Assembly: GCF_017377795.1 (NCBI RefSeq) | Contig: NZ_JAFRDR010000008.1 | Location: 62,001-126,000 of the forward strand | DNA length: 64,000 nucleotides | Direction: 5' to 3' | Source of the DNA: Williamsia soli | Lineage (GTDB): Bacteria; Actinomycetota; Actinomycetes; Mycobacteriales; Mycobacteriaceae | In this document: positions 43,095 to 50,343 of the stretch, one piece after another | Layout of the letters: each line of letters starts with the position of its first letter | Position numbering within the stretch: the first letter of the stretch is position 1 | Program-made: the position numbers and the translations under genes | The notes under the pieces: generated by a model | Told to the model about the DNA's origin: nothing | Databases searched by the model: none | Seen by the model: the letters and a program-made list of their open reading frames with translations, nothing else

Positions 43095-43394
43095 ATGACC
43101 AAGGCGCAATCCAAGTATGAGGCGGCACGCAAACTGCGCACTCCCCCTCACGTGTCGATCCGCACATTGCGGGTTGTCTCGGGTCTCACGCTCGACCAAC
43201 TGATCGGCCGCATGCAGGAGGCCACAGGCCGTTCGTTCTCGCGCGGCGCGATGTCGGCAATCGAGAGCGGCCTGCGCGGCGCCTCCGCCGAAGTGGTCGA
43301 AGCGCTCGAGCTGGCTTACGGCCTGGAACCGGGCGCCATCGACACGAACTACGAGCGCCGCGCGAGCACTGCCGCGGCGCGGGTGCCGGCATGA
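43095..43394 (+). CDS. Cro-like XRE-family regulator
   Basis: The 99-residue protein has an XRE helix-turn-helix in SGLTLDQLIGRMQEATGRSFSRGAMSAIESG (about 30-60). As the first rightward gene, facing the repressor, it is in the position of cro. Its transcript is probably leaderless. It overlaps the next small gene by four bases. Confidence 0.82.
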   Translation: MTKAQSKYEAARKLRTPPHVSIRTLRVVSGLTLDQLIGRMQEATGRSFSRGAMSAIESGLRGASAEVVEALELAYGLEPGAIDTNYERRASTAAARVPA

Positions 43395-43543
43395 GCAACG
43401 CCGACGTCCACGAGGAGATCCGCGCCGCGGCCCGTGCCAATGCCAAGCGCGCTCCGGACTTCTTCACCACCGAGCAGCGAGAGGTTCTCGCGCGGACGTT
43501 CGTCCCGGCGCTGCGCCGAGTCCGCGAGTCGAAGGCCTCATGA
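43391..43543 (+). CDS. small phage protein, 50 residues
   Basis: It starts with ATG overlapping the cro-like stop as ATGA. The product is basic and helical, ending FTTEQREVLARTFVPALRRVRESKAS. No family was recognised. Confidence 0.6.
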   Translation: MSNADVHEEIRAAARANAKRAPDFFTTEQREVLARTFVPALRRVRESKAS

Positions 43544-43548
43544 CTTCC

Positions 43549-43572
43549 GCGCCGCCTGGGGATGGGCGGCGC
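43549..43572. terminator. GC-rich hairpin, possible attenuator
   Basis: GCGCCGCC and GGCGGCGC are perfect eight-base arms around an eight-base loop, immediately behind a stop codon at 43543. An A7 run follows instead of U residues, so it may be a weak terminator or attenuator in the early rightward transcript rather than a full terminator. Confidence 0.35.
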
Positions 43573-43646
43573 GGGACCAACCCACAAAAAAAGAACCCGC
43601 CGAGTGCCAGCTCGACGGATTCCCGAAGGACCACCAGGAGGTCCCA

Positions 43647-43838
43647 ATGGTTAGAGAGTACCTAGAAATCATCATCGTCTGGCCGGCGGTCGCCCTACTG
43701 ATCGTGTGTTGCGTCGGCGCGGTGCTGTCGGTGATGCGCGACGACCAGCTGGCGGATGAGTACGCCGAGCTGCTCGACGAGATGGACGACTTCGAGAACC
43801 ATCCGATCACCGAGGTCGATCGCGGTGAGATCCGATGA
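43647..43838 (+). CDS. small membrane protein, 63 residues
   Basis: One hydrophobic helix (about 6-28, LEIIIVWPAVALLIVCCVGAVL) is followed by an acidic tail (LADEYAELLDEMDDFENH). CCAGGAGG lies upstream of the ATG. Membrane topology suggests a C-terminal cytoplasmic tail. Its role is unknown. Confidence 0.7.
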   Translation: MVREYLEIIIVWPAVALLIVCCVGAVLSVMRDDQLADEYAELLDEMDDFENHPITEVDRGEIR

Positions 43839-44080
43839 CCGCCACCCAGCGGTACGGCGAGATCGCCGACGGCATCAAGTTCGCCGCCCAGGCGGACGTG
43901 GAGCGACTCAAGGTTGGCCGTCTGCTACTCGACCTTCAGGCCCGATGCGCTGAGCGGCTCGTCGACTTCACCATCACAGGGATACACGGTGTCGACTGGA
44001 TGGTCCGAGTTCAGTCCGAGGGTGCCGACCCTGCCGAGGCCATCGACAAAGCACTCGACGAGCTAAGCCGGTGCCAGTGA
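43835..44080 (+). CDS. phage hypothetical protein, 81 residues
   Basis: It overlaps the preceding gene by four bases. It has a helix in the first half (FAAQADVERLKVGRLLLDLQA) and ends PAEAIDKALDELSRCQ. No family was recognised. Confidence 0.65.
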   Translation: MTATQRYGEIADGIKFAAQADVERLKVGRLLLDLQARCAERLVDFTITGIHGVDWMVRVQSEGADPAEAIDKALDELSRCQ

Positions 44081-44280
44081 TGAACCTCGCAGAGGTGGCC
44101 GAGACCATTCCCGCGCCAGAGGGTTACGACTGGACGGTTGCGACATATGAGCGTTACAGCCTCGCCGAGCGCAGCGCCGCTCCGACGCTCTACCTCGAGT
44201 ACAGCCACGACGGGATGACCAAGATGGTCTACCTCGTCGGGCAGCACGAGCTGGCGCCGGAGGTGGGCTCCGATGGCTAG
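44080..44280 (+). CDS. phage hypothetical protein, 66 residues
   Basis: ATG overlaps the previous stop as TGATG; a GTG nine bases earlier is possible. The product is acidic, with strands such as WTVATYERYSL and APTLYLEYSHDG. No family was recognised. Confidence 0.6.
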   Translation: MNLAEVAETIPAPEGYDWTVATYERYSLAERSAAPTLYLEYSHDGMTKMVYLVGQHELAPEVGSDG

Positions 44281-44392
44281 AGCTGACACTGTCGAGGAAG
44301 TAGTCGACTGGCTCCTCGCCGAAGGTCACATCACCGAGACCGACCTCGTCGGAAGCAAGATCATCGTCTGCTCGCGGGGCGGTGAGGGCTGA
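44273..44392 (+). CDS. phage mini-protein, 39 residues
   Basis: The frame begins with ATG inside the end of the previous gene and ends on the first base of the next ATG. It reads MARADTVEEVVDWLLAEGH and closes with a strand KIIVCSRGGEG. Start and stop are both coupled to neighbours, which supports that it is translated. Confidence 0.55.
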   Translation: MARADTVEEVVDWLLAEGHITETDLVGSKIIVCSRGGEG

Positions 44393-44640
44393 TGTACCGC
44401 AACGAGGATGACATCGCCAGCGCGGCTTGGCACATCGTTGAGGACGTCCGCGAGGTGTCTCCCCCGCAGACGCACCAAGCGCTCACAAATCAGTGCCGCC
44501 TCCATCCCGACCGGATGGCGCAAGTGTTGATGGCACTGGCGATCTGGGTCAATCCCGACGAACCGCGATGCGAACTCGACGCTCGCGTTGCACAAGCCGC
44601 ACGGACACGAGTCCGCACAGTATTGGGGGTCCCAGCATGA
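44392..44640 (+). CDS. phage hypothetical protein, 82 residues
   Basis: It is a helical protein with two cysteines (NQCRLHPDR and EPRCELDAR). It starts on the last base of the preceding stop and overlaps the next gene by four bases. No family was recognised. Confidence 0.6.
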   Translation: MYRNEDDIASAAWHIVEDVREVSPPQTHQALTNQCRLHPDRMAQVLMALAIWVNPDEPRCELDARVAQAARTRVRTVLGVPA

Positions 44641-45014
44641 CCGAACAGCAGGAGTTCACCGCCTCCGACATCATCGCGAAGGTCCGCGAGGTCGCCGCCC
44701 GCAACCCCGGCCGCATCTACGAGGTGCCCATGGGTGGTGAGCGGTACTACGTCTACGACGGCATGCCCGCCAGCCTCGAGGGCTGCGCGCTGTGGGAGAT
44801 GGGCCTGATCGATGTCTCGCTCCAGGCCCGCTGGGTCAACGAGCTGAGCATCCGCGACCTCCTGAACACCCTGAAGGTCAACGGGACGGACGACGAGATC
44901 AATTGGCTCCGTTGGTCACAGCACTACGGCGACCACCTCGACCCTTGGGGTACGGCGGTCGAGAAGGCCGACGAGTGCCTCGCGAACGGCATCGAATACC
45001 GGGTCGCGTCATGA
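44637..45014 (+). CDS. phage hypothetical protein, 125 residues
   Basis: It starts with ATGA overlap and GGGGGT upstream. It contains a mixed alpha/beta sequence with RIYEVPMGGERYYVYDGMPA and a C-terminal WGTAVEKADECLANG. No family was recognised. Confidence 0.65.
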   Translation: MTEQQEFTASDIIAKVREVAARNPGRIYEVPMGGERYYVYDGMPASLEGCALWEMGLIDVSLQARWVNELSIRDLLNTLKVNGTDDEINWLRWSQHYGDHLDPWGTAVEKADECLANGIEYRVAS

Positions 45015-45199
45015 GGGCACAGGTCATCTCCGAGCGCGGTACAGGAGGCCCGCTCAAGACCATCAACGGCGAGGTGCTGCTCGAGCATCCGCATGTCGCG
45101 GTGGTCATCACTGACGACTGCACGCACCACATCCCCTGGGCTCGCGTCATCGACATCGTCGAAGCCCATCCCACCAACGAACAGGACAACCGGCTATGA
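45011..45199 (+). CDS. phage hypothetical protein, 62 residues
   Basis: It is a small beta-rich protein with EHPHVAVVITDDCTHHIPWARVID; overlaps are four bases at both ends. No family was recognised. Confidence 0.6.
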   Translation: MRAQVISERGTGGPLKTINGEVLLEHPHVAVVITDDCTHHIPWARVIDIVEAHPTNEQDNRL

Positions 45200-45510
45200 C
45201 CACATCGACACCCACCATCGACTCCCTGAAGGATCCGCTCGTGCAGACCGAGTACCAGCGCTCCATCGGATTCGCACTCAGCGCCAAGCTCATGGGCCAC
45301 GGGGCCCAGACCCCGCACAACCCGATCTACCAGGGCTTCGGTCCTGACATCATCCACCTCCCCCGCGCCCCACACGGCCCCGGCGAGGTCGGCCGCCTCG
45401 AGGGTCACCAGCAGCCCGACCCCCGCATTGCCCAGGTCGAGCGGCGACGTGCAAAGAACCGCGTGGCCCGTAAGTCGAGGCGCGCCAACCGGATTGCGAG
45501 CAACCGATGA
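45196..45510 (+). CDS. phage hypothetical protein with basic tail, 104 residues
   Basis: The C-terminal 30 residues are rich in arginine and lysine (VERRRAKNRVARKSRRANR), as in nucleic-acid-binding tails. The rest is unremarkable. It overlaps both neighbours by four bases. Confidence 0.6.
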   Translation: MTTSTPTIDSLKDPLVQTEYQRSIGFALSAKLMGHGAQTPHNPIYQGFGPDIIHLPRAPHGPGEVGRLEGHQQPDPRIAQVERRRAKNRVARKSRRANRIASNR

Positions 45511-45779
45511 CCACACGCAAACAGCGCTCACGCGCCCTGGCCGCGAAGCCCGCACCGGCCCCTAAGCCCGCACCCGAGGTGCAGCCGTTCGTCCCGACCG
45601 AGGACACCCCACGCCTGCACTACCGGGGCGATCGCACCGGGGTTGACCCGAGGCGGATCTACGGGCCCGACGCGTTCGGGGCGTTCTACCGGGCCGGAGC
45701 TGCTGAATACGACTTGGAAGCTGATCGCTCGACGATCTACTTCCGACCGATCGCACCCCCGGAGCGGGTGCTGGCATGA
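45507..45779 (+). CDS. phage hypothetical protein, 90 residues
   Basis: It begins with a basic, alanine/proline-rich segment (KQRSRALAAKPAPAPKPAPE), followed by a short globular part. It precedes the nuclease gene with a four-base overlap. No family was recognised. Confidence 0.6.
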   Translation: MTTRKQRSRALAAKPAPAPKPAPEVQPFVPTEDTPRLHYRGDRTGVDPRRIYGPDAFGAFYRAGAAEYDLEADRSTIYFRPIAPPERVLA

Positions 45780-46762
45780 CCGAGATCCAGACTTTCTCCC
45801 AACTCACCAAGAAGGCATACAGCCAGGGCTTGCAGGCCTACGGCGACGGCATATCCGAATGCCCACTGCACTCGCCCGAGATGGCGGCAGCGTGGCAGCG
45901 CGGATGGGGCGACGCCGCCGCCGGAGCAGCCGGAGTGCCGGACGCCGACGGTATCCACCCACACGTGCCCGACACCGTCTATCACGGCGACCGCCATAGC
46001 CTGTCGTCCTCAGGTGCCCGCGCTCTCCTCGAGCCCGGAGGGCCGGCCAAGTTCAAACACGCACCGCGAGTGGAGAAGAAGGAGTACGACTTCGGCCACG
46101 TCGCCCACGCGCTCATCTTGGGCGAAGGCTCATCCATCGTCATTGTTGAAGCCGACTCGTGGCGCACCAACGACGCGAAAGCAGCCCGCGTCCAGGCGCG
46201 GGAGGACGGCAAGGTGGCGGTCCTGGTGGACACCTACCGCCAGGGCGAAGCGCTCGCGAAGGTGGCGAAGCAACATCCCCTCGGCGAGCTGCTCTTTGCC
46301 CAGGGGCGAGCTGAGGATTCAATCTACTGGCACGACGACGCGACCGGCGTGCGCCTGCGAGCCCGCCCTGACTGGACTACGGCCGGCCCCCTCGTGGTTG
46401 ATGTGAAGACCACCCGCTCAGCTGCACCACGCGACTTCGCCAAGTCGTGCGCCGAATACGGCTACCACCAGCAAGAGGCGTGGTACCTCGACGGACTCGC
46501 CGCCCACGGCATCGAAGCGCAATTCGTCTTCTTCGCCATCGAGGTCACCAAGCCGTACCTCTGCTCGGTGACGGAGCTACCCACCGAAGCCGTCGCGGTC
46601 GGCCGCTCACTTAACCGTGCGGCGATCAACGTCTTCAATCGCTGCTACACCACGGACGAATGGCCTGGGTACGCACCGCGCATCCACCAAGTTGACCTAC
46701 CCGCGTGGGCCTATGGCCGCGCACAAATGACACTCGACACTCTCGAAGGAGCATCCGCATGA
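45776..46762 (+). CDS. RecE-like PD-(D/E)XK exonuclease
   Basis: The 328-residue protein has the phage exonuclease VIII-like layout: DRHSLSSSGARALL and DFGHVAHALILGEG (about 77-130), then RARPDW ... LVVDVKTT (about 197-213) with the catalytic Asp and Asp-x-Lys, and the YHQQEAWYLDGL helix. It should resect double-stranded DNA ends 5' to 3'. It overlaps recT by four bases, so the pair is a single-strand-annealing recombination module. Confidence 0.82.
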   Translation: MTEIQTFSQLTKKAYSQGLQAYGDGISECPLHSPEMAAAWQRGWGDAAAGAAGVPDADGIHPHVPDTVYHGDRHSLSSSGARALLEPGGPAKFKHAPRVEKKEYDFGHVAHALILGEGSSIVIVEADSWRTNDAKAARVQAREDGKVAVLVDTYRQGEALAKVAKQHPLGELLFAQGRAEDSIYWHDDATGVRLRARPDWTTAGPLVVDVKTTRSAAPRDFAKSCAEYGYHQQEAWYLDGLAAHGIEAQFVFFAIEVTKPYLCSVTELPTEAVAVGRSLNRAAINVFNRCYTTDEWPGYAPRIHQVDLPAWAYGRAQMTLDTLEGASA

Positions 46763-47835
46763 GCACCACAGAAATCTCCCCCGCCGCGACTGGTGATCTG
46801 AGCATCCTGCCGCCCGCTCAGCCAATGAAGCCCGGCTCACTCAACCAGCTCATGCAGCACGCCGAGGCGATGGACGTGGCGCACCGTCTCGCCGACAGGA
46901 TGTGCCGCACCACTGTGGTGCCGGAGATCTATCAAGTCGGCTCCTACCTCAATCGAGACAAGGATGACGAGGTGGTGACGGGAAATGCCACCGCAGCGAT
47001 TCTGTACGGGATGGAGATCGGCCTCGCGCCAATCCAGGCCCTACAGCAGGTCTTCTCGGTCGGCGGGCGACCCGCAATCTACGCCCGCACTGCCGTCGCC
47101 CTCCTCACCTCGCGTGGCTACAAGATCTGGACCGAAGACAGCTCCGACGAATCCGTCACCGTCATGGCGCAAGCCCCCGACGGTCGCGCCGAAGGCTCGA
47201 CCTGGAGTGTCGATCGCGCCACCAAGGCGGGGTACGTCCCGACTATCGACGAGAAGACGGGCGACTACCGAAAGAATCAGCGCGGCAAACTGATCGGCAA
47301 CGAGAAGTACCTCACCGACCCCCAGGCGATGCTCTACGCCAAGGCAGCGATGGAGGTGTGCCGCAAGATCGCACCCGACGTACTGATGGGCATCGCCGAC
47401 GGTGACGATGCTGCTGTGGTGGACGAGGCGCCACGCAAGGTGGCGAATGAGGCTGCGTCGAGTCAGGCAATTGGTGTCGAGCAGCTGCGCGCCAAGATGG
47501 GATTGCAGAGCCTCCCGGCCCCCTCGGATTCGGGTGTAAAACAGGACACTCCGCAGGCCAAGCCCCCGGCGAAGCCCACCAAGAAGCAGGCCGAGGACCT
47601 CGACCGCCTATTCGCTGACGCCAACATCGAGACCGACAACTGGTCGGCCCGGTACGTGGTGATCAACCGCACGATCAACCGTGCCGAGCCCGTCACCGAC
47701 ATTAGGACCCTCACCCGCGACGAGGTCGCCGACCTCATCACAACACTCGGTGGCCTGCAGGCCGAGGGCGTCCTCGTCGAGACCGTCGAGAACATGCTCA
47801 TCGAGGAAGCCCAGGCGAAGGAAGCTCAGTCGTGA
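46759..47835 (+). CDS. recT: RecT-family single-strand annealing protein
   Basis: The 358-residue protein has the RecT core at about 30-230: LADRMCRTTVVPEIYQ, AILYGMEIGLAPIQALQQVF, GRPAIYARTAVALL and KYLTDPQAMLYAKAAMEVCRKIAPDVLMG. It promotes annealing and strand exchange with the RecE-like nuclease encoded just upstream. GAAGGAG precedes the ATG at 46759. The C-terminal 130 residues are an acidic extension. Confidence 0.88.
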   Translation: MSTTEISPAATGDLSILPPAQPMKPGSLNQLMQHAEAMDVAHRLADRMCRTTVVPEIYQVGSYLNRDKDDEVVTGNATAAILYGMEIGLAPIQALQQVFSVGGRPAIYARTAVALLTSRGYKIWTEDSSDESVTVMAQAPDGRAEGSTWSVDRATKAGYVPTIDEKTGDYRKNQRGKLIGNEKYLTDPQAMLYAKAAMEVCRKIAPDVLMGIADGDDAAVVDEAPRKVANEAASSQAIGVEQLRAKMGLQSLPAPSDSGVKQDTPQAKPPAKPTKKQAEDLDRLFADANIETDNWSARYVVINRTINRAEPVTDIRTLTRDEVADLITTLGGLQAEGVLVETVENMLIEEAQAKEAQS

Positions 47836-48167
47836 GGCAGTTCGGCGGCATCTTCAACGGGAAGCTGCTGCCCGGGCTCAGTGGGGTGAACGAACTCCCT
47901 GAACTTCGCAGCTTCGTGGAGATGGGTAACCCAAGGTGCACGTACCAGATCGTCGAACTGCTTCCCACCCCGACCGCGCTGGGCCTGCCGGAGTTCAACC
48001 GGCGCAAGAAGGCGCGGCTCGACGAGCTGACCGCTGCCTCGAATCAGAAGACGATGCCGGCGGAAACCAATATCCCGTGCGACATCGTCGACGGCCAGTG
48101 CACCACCTGGGCCCACAAGTTCCGCCCCGACCACCAACCCACCCCCGAAGCGAAGGATGCGCGATGA
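47832..48167 (+). CDS. phage hypothetical protein, 111 residues
   Basis: It starts with GTG overlapping the recT stop. It contains NPRCTYQIVELLPTPTALGLPEFNRRKKARLDEL and a pair of late cysteines. No family was recognised; it may belong to the recombination operon. Confidence 0.6.
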   Translation: MRQFGGIFNGKLLPGLSGVNELPELRSFVEMGNPRCTYQIVELLPTPTALGLPEFNRRKKARLDELTAASNQKTMPAETNIPCDIVDGQCTTWAHKFRPDHQPTPEAKDAR

Positions 48168-48634
48168 CCCGCTACAAAGACGACGACACGGTTGCCGAGA
48201 CCCACACTGCCCCAGCCGATATCCCCAAGGCCGAACGACCGCTCATCGAAGCACCCAGGGCGGCGAAGGTGAAGATCGTCGGCGGCATGAGCGAGTACGC
48301 GCTCGAAGATCCGCCCGAGTACGGCGAGGAGCGGACCTACATAGTCAAGGCGTGGTGCAAGAAGGTCCACCTCGATGAGGTCGACGGCGAGCCCCGCATG
48401 GTCGTCGACATGCTGCAGACGTCGATCTACGAGCGCGGCAAGGTGCCGATCGTCGACGAGCCCCAGCCGGGCCTGTTTGACGCTGATGACGAGACCAGGA
48501 CCGAGGGTGAGCCCGAGGCGCTCGGCGACGCCATGGGCCTCGTCGCGGTGCCCGAGCTCCCGGGCGACGACGAGGCGCAGAACGGCGAAGACCGCAAGGC
48601 TGCGATGTTCTCGGATGGTGGTGATGAGGCATGA
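48164..48634 (+). CDS. phage hypothetical acidic protein, 156 residues
   Basis: It is strongly acidic, especially the last 50 residues (DADDETRTEGEPEALGD). The middle holds a strand-rich ERTYIVKAWCKKVHLDEVDG. Four-base overlaps join it to both neighbours. No family was recognised. Confidence 0.62.
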   Translation: MTRYKDDDTVAETHTAPADIPKAERPLIEAPRAAKVKIVGGMSEYALEDPPEYGEERTYIVKAWCKKVHLDEVDGEPRMVVDMLQTSIYERGKVPIVDEPQPGLFDADDETRTEGEPEALGDAMGLVAVPELPGDDEAQNGEDRKAAMFSDGGDEA

Positions 48635-49038
48635 GCACCCTCACCCATACAACCGTGTTCGAGGTCGAAACCTGCTGTAGCTGCGGGATTCTCTTCGCCA
48701 TGCCGACGGAGTTGCACAAGCGCCGAGTGAATGATCATGGCTGGTTCTACTGCCCCAACGGCCATAGCCAGCATTTCACCGGCAAGTCCAAGGCCGAGAA
48801 GGAGCGTGAGCGCGCCGAGCGCCTGGAGCGTGAGCTCGCTTCCGCGGATCGTCGGATCGCCAACCTAGACGAGGATGTGCGGTCGGCCAAGGCCTCACTC
48901 CGAGCCGCCAAAGGCCAGCTGACCAAGACGAAGAAGCGCGCCGCCAACGGCGTGTGCCCCTGCTGCAACCGGTCGTTCGCCAACGTCCAGCGGCACGTCA
49001 AGGGCCAGCACCCCGAGTTTGTGGAAGCGACCAAATGA
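48631..49038 (+). CDS. zinc-finger protein with coiled coil, 135 residues
   Basis: An N-terminal zinc site (CCSCG at 15-19 and CPNGHSQHF) is joined by a charged coiled coil (about 50-105, KAEKERERAERLERELASAD) to a C-terminal CPCCNRSFANVQRHVKGQHP, a C2H2-like finger. It is probably a DNA-binding phage protein. Similar proteins occur in other actinophages; their function is not known. Confidence 0.72.
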   Translation: MSTLTHTTVFEVETCCSCGILFAMPTELHKRRVNDHGWFYCPNGHSQHFTGKSKAEKERERAERLERELASADRRIANLDEDVRSAKASLRAAKGQLTKTKKRAANGVCPCCNRSFANVQRHVKGQHPEFVEATK

Positions 49039-49223
49039 GCGCGCGCCGTGAAGACCGCGACGACGAGGCATTCGAGCGCCTCGAGAAGCGGTACGAGCGC
49101 ACACCCGAGCAGCAGCTCGCCGAGCTGGACCGCCGCCTCGGCAGAGGGATCGGCGCCAAGCGGGAACGCGCCCGCCTGTGGGCTGAGCTGACGCCGACGA
49201 AGCGGAAGCGGGTGTCGGCATGA
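49035..49223 (+). CDS. phage hypothetical protein, 62 residues
   Basis: It is highly charged and helical (FERLEKRYERTPEQQLAELD), starting with an ATGA overlap. No family was recognised. Confidence 0.55.
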   Translation: MSARREDRDDEAFERLEKRYERTPEQQLAELDRRLGRGIGAKRERARLWAELTPTKRKRVSA

Positions 49224-49282
49224 TCACCGAGCCCTGCTGGATCTGCGACCTCAAGGCACGTGATGAGGAGGTCGACGCGTGA
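49220..49282 (+). CDS. phage mini-protein, 20 residues
   Basis: MITEPCWICDLKARDEEVDA starts with an ATGA overlap and ends at 49282, coupled to the next GTG. A CWIC pair could bind a metal. It is supported only by the coupling pattern. Confidence 0.35.
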   Translation: MITEPCWICDLKARDEEVDA

Positions 49283-49404
49283 TCGCCTACCTCCAGATCC
49301 TCTGGCACCACCACATCCTCGGCCACTGGCAACAGCCCCGCATCAACGGCGCCGAGCCGCCCGCAGTCATCTGCGCGTGCGGTGACATCTGGGAGACGCG
49401 ATGA
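49279..49404 (+). CDS. His-rich phage mini-protein, 41 residues
   Basis: It starts with GTG inside a GTGA overlap. It contains LWHHHILGHWQQPRINGAE and a CAC pair near the end, as in short phage proteins with a degenerate metal site. It ends with an ATGA overlap to the next gene. Confidence 0.5.
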   Translation: MIAYLQILWHHHILGHWQQPRINGAEPPAVICACGDIWETR

Positions 49405-49535
49405 CCGAGGACCTTGCAAAACACCTCCGGCTCGAGACCCGCCTGCGCGCTGTCCTCAAGGACCTGGTGCACCACGGTGACATCACGCCCGCCGGGAAGA
49501 TCATCATCGAGCGGATCCTGGACGGTGCGACGTGA
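49401..49535 (+). CDS. phage mini-protein, 44 residues
   Basis: It reads MTEDLAKHLRLETRLRAVLK and ends with an amphipathic helix (GKIIIERILDGAT). Both ends overlap neighbours by four bases. No family was recognised. Confidence 0.5.
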   Translation: MTEDLAKHLRLETRLRAVLKDLVHHGDITPAGKIIIERILDGAT

Positions 49536-49822
49536 CCGCGCAGATGCCGCTGTTCGCAACAGGCGACTACGACCCCAACCCGCCGGCCGTGTTGGGTGAA
49601 AAACCGGTCACCTCGGTCGAGTGGGGCGTCATGGCCACCAGCATTCGACCCGCCGGAACTGAGATCCGAGACGGTCGCAGCCATCACCCAGTGGACGCGT
49701 TCACCGAGGACCAGGCGCGCGCCTTCATCGGCCTGATCCGAGAGAAGCAGCGCGCGGCCGGGATCAAGCCTGACGCCAAGCTCGTTCGACGTTTCTGCAC
49801 CAGCTGGGAGGACGCGGAATGA
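49532..49822 (+). CDS. phage hypothetical protein, 96 residues
   Basis: It starts with GTG in a GTGA overlap. The C-terminal half is helical (FTEDQARAFIGLIREKQRAAG). It precedes the methylase gene with a four-base overlap. No family was recognised. Confidence 0.6.
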   Translation: MTAQMPLFATGDYDPNPPAVLGEKPVTSVEWGVMATSIRPAGTEIRDGRSHHPVDAFTEDQARAFIGLIREKQRAAGIKPDAKLVRRFCTSWEDAE

Positions 49823-50343
49823 GCTTGCTCGGATTCAAGGCGCAGAACCATCCGCAGCAGACGCTGCCCAACGGCCCAGTCGATGACATCGATGACCGGG
49901 CCACCACGCCTCAGCACTTCGAGATGTTCGTAGAGCGGTTTGGTGAGTTCACTGTCGACGTCGCAGCAGCGGCGCACAACACAAAGTGCCACAAGTACTA
50001 CGACCGCGAGACCGACGGACTGAGGCAGCCGTGGGCCGACGAGCTCGTCTGGTGCAACCCGCCCTATTCGGCGATCGAGCCATGGGTCCGCAAGGCGTGG
50101 GCCGAGTACCAGAACACTCGCGGCATCGTCATGCTGCTTCCCGCCAATCGGACCGAGCAGAAGTGGTGGCAGACCCAGGTCGAGCCTCATCGCGATCGCC
50201 CCGGATCCGGGCTTCGTGTCGAGTTCCTCCCCGGCCGGATGCGATTCATCAAGGCCGGGCGAACCGATGTCGGTCCAAATGAGCGGCCGCCGTTCGGCTG
50301 CTGCCTACTCATTTGGACGCCAAATGAAAGGACTGGCGCGTAA
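49819..50343 (+). CDS. phage DNA N6-adenine methyltransferase
   Basis: The 174-residue protein resembles phage Dam-type methylases: TPQHFEMFVERFGEFTVDVAAAAHNTKCHKYYD, then the catalytic WCNPPYS (78-84, motif IV as NPPY), IVMLLPANRTEQKWW and a C-terminal GRMRFI segment. It should methylate adenines in phage DNA and protect it from restriction. It ends one base into the next start (TAATG). Confidence 0.82.
   Translation: MSLLGFKAQNHPQQTLPNGPVDDIDDRATTPQHFEMFVERFGEFTVDVAAAAHNTKCHKYYDRETDGLRQPWADELVWCNPPYSAIEPWVRKAWAEYQNTRGIVMLLPANRTEQKWWQTQVEPHRDRPGSGLRVEFLPGRMRFIKAGRTDVGPNERPPFGCCLLIWTPNERTGA

Noticed and set aside
43570-43595. CACAAAAAAAGAACC as a slippery site for programmed frameshifting
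   Set aside because: The A run lies between two genes, downstream of a stop codon and upstream of the next ribosome binding site, so no translating ribosome is expected there.
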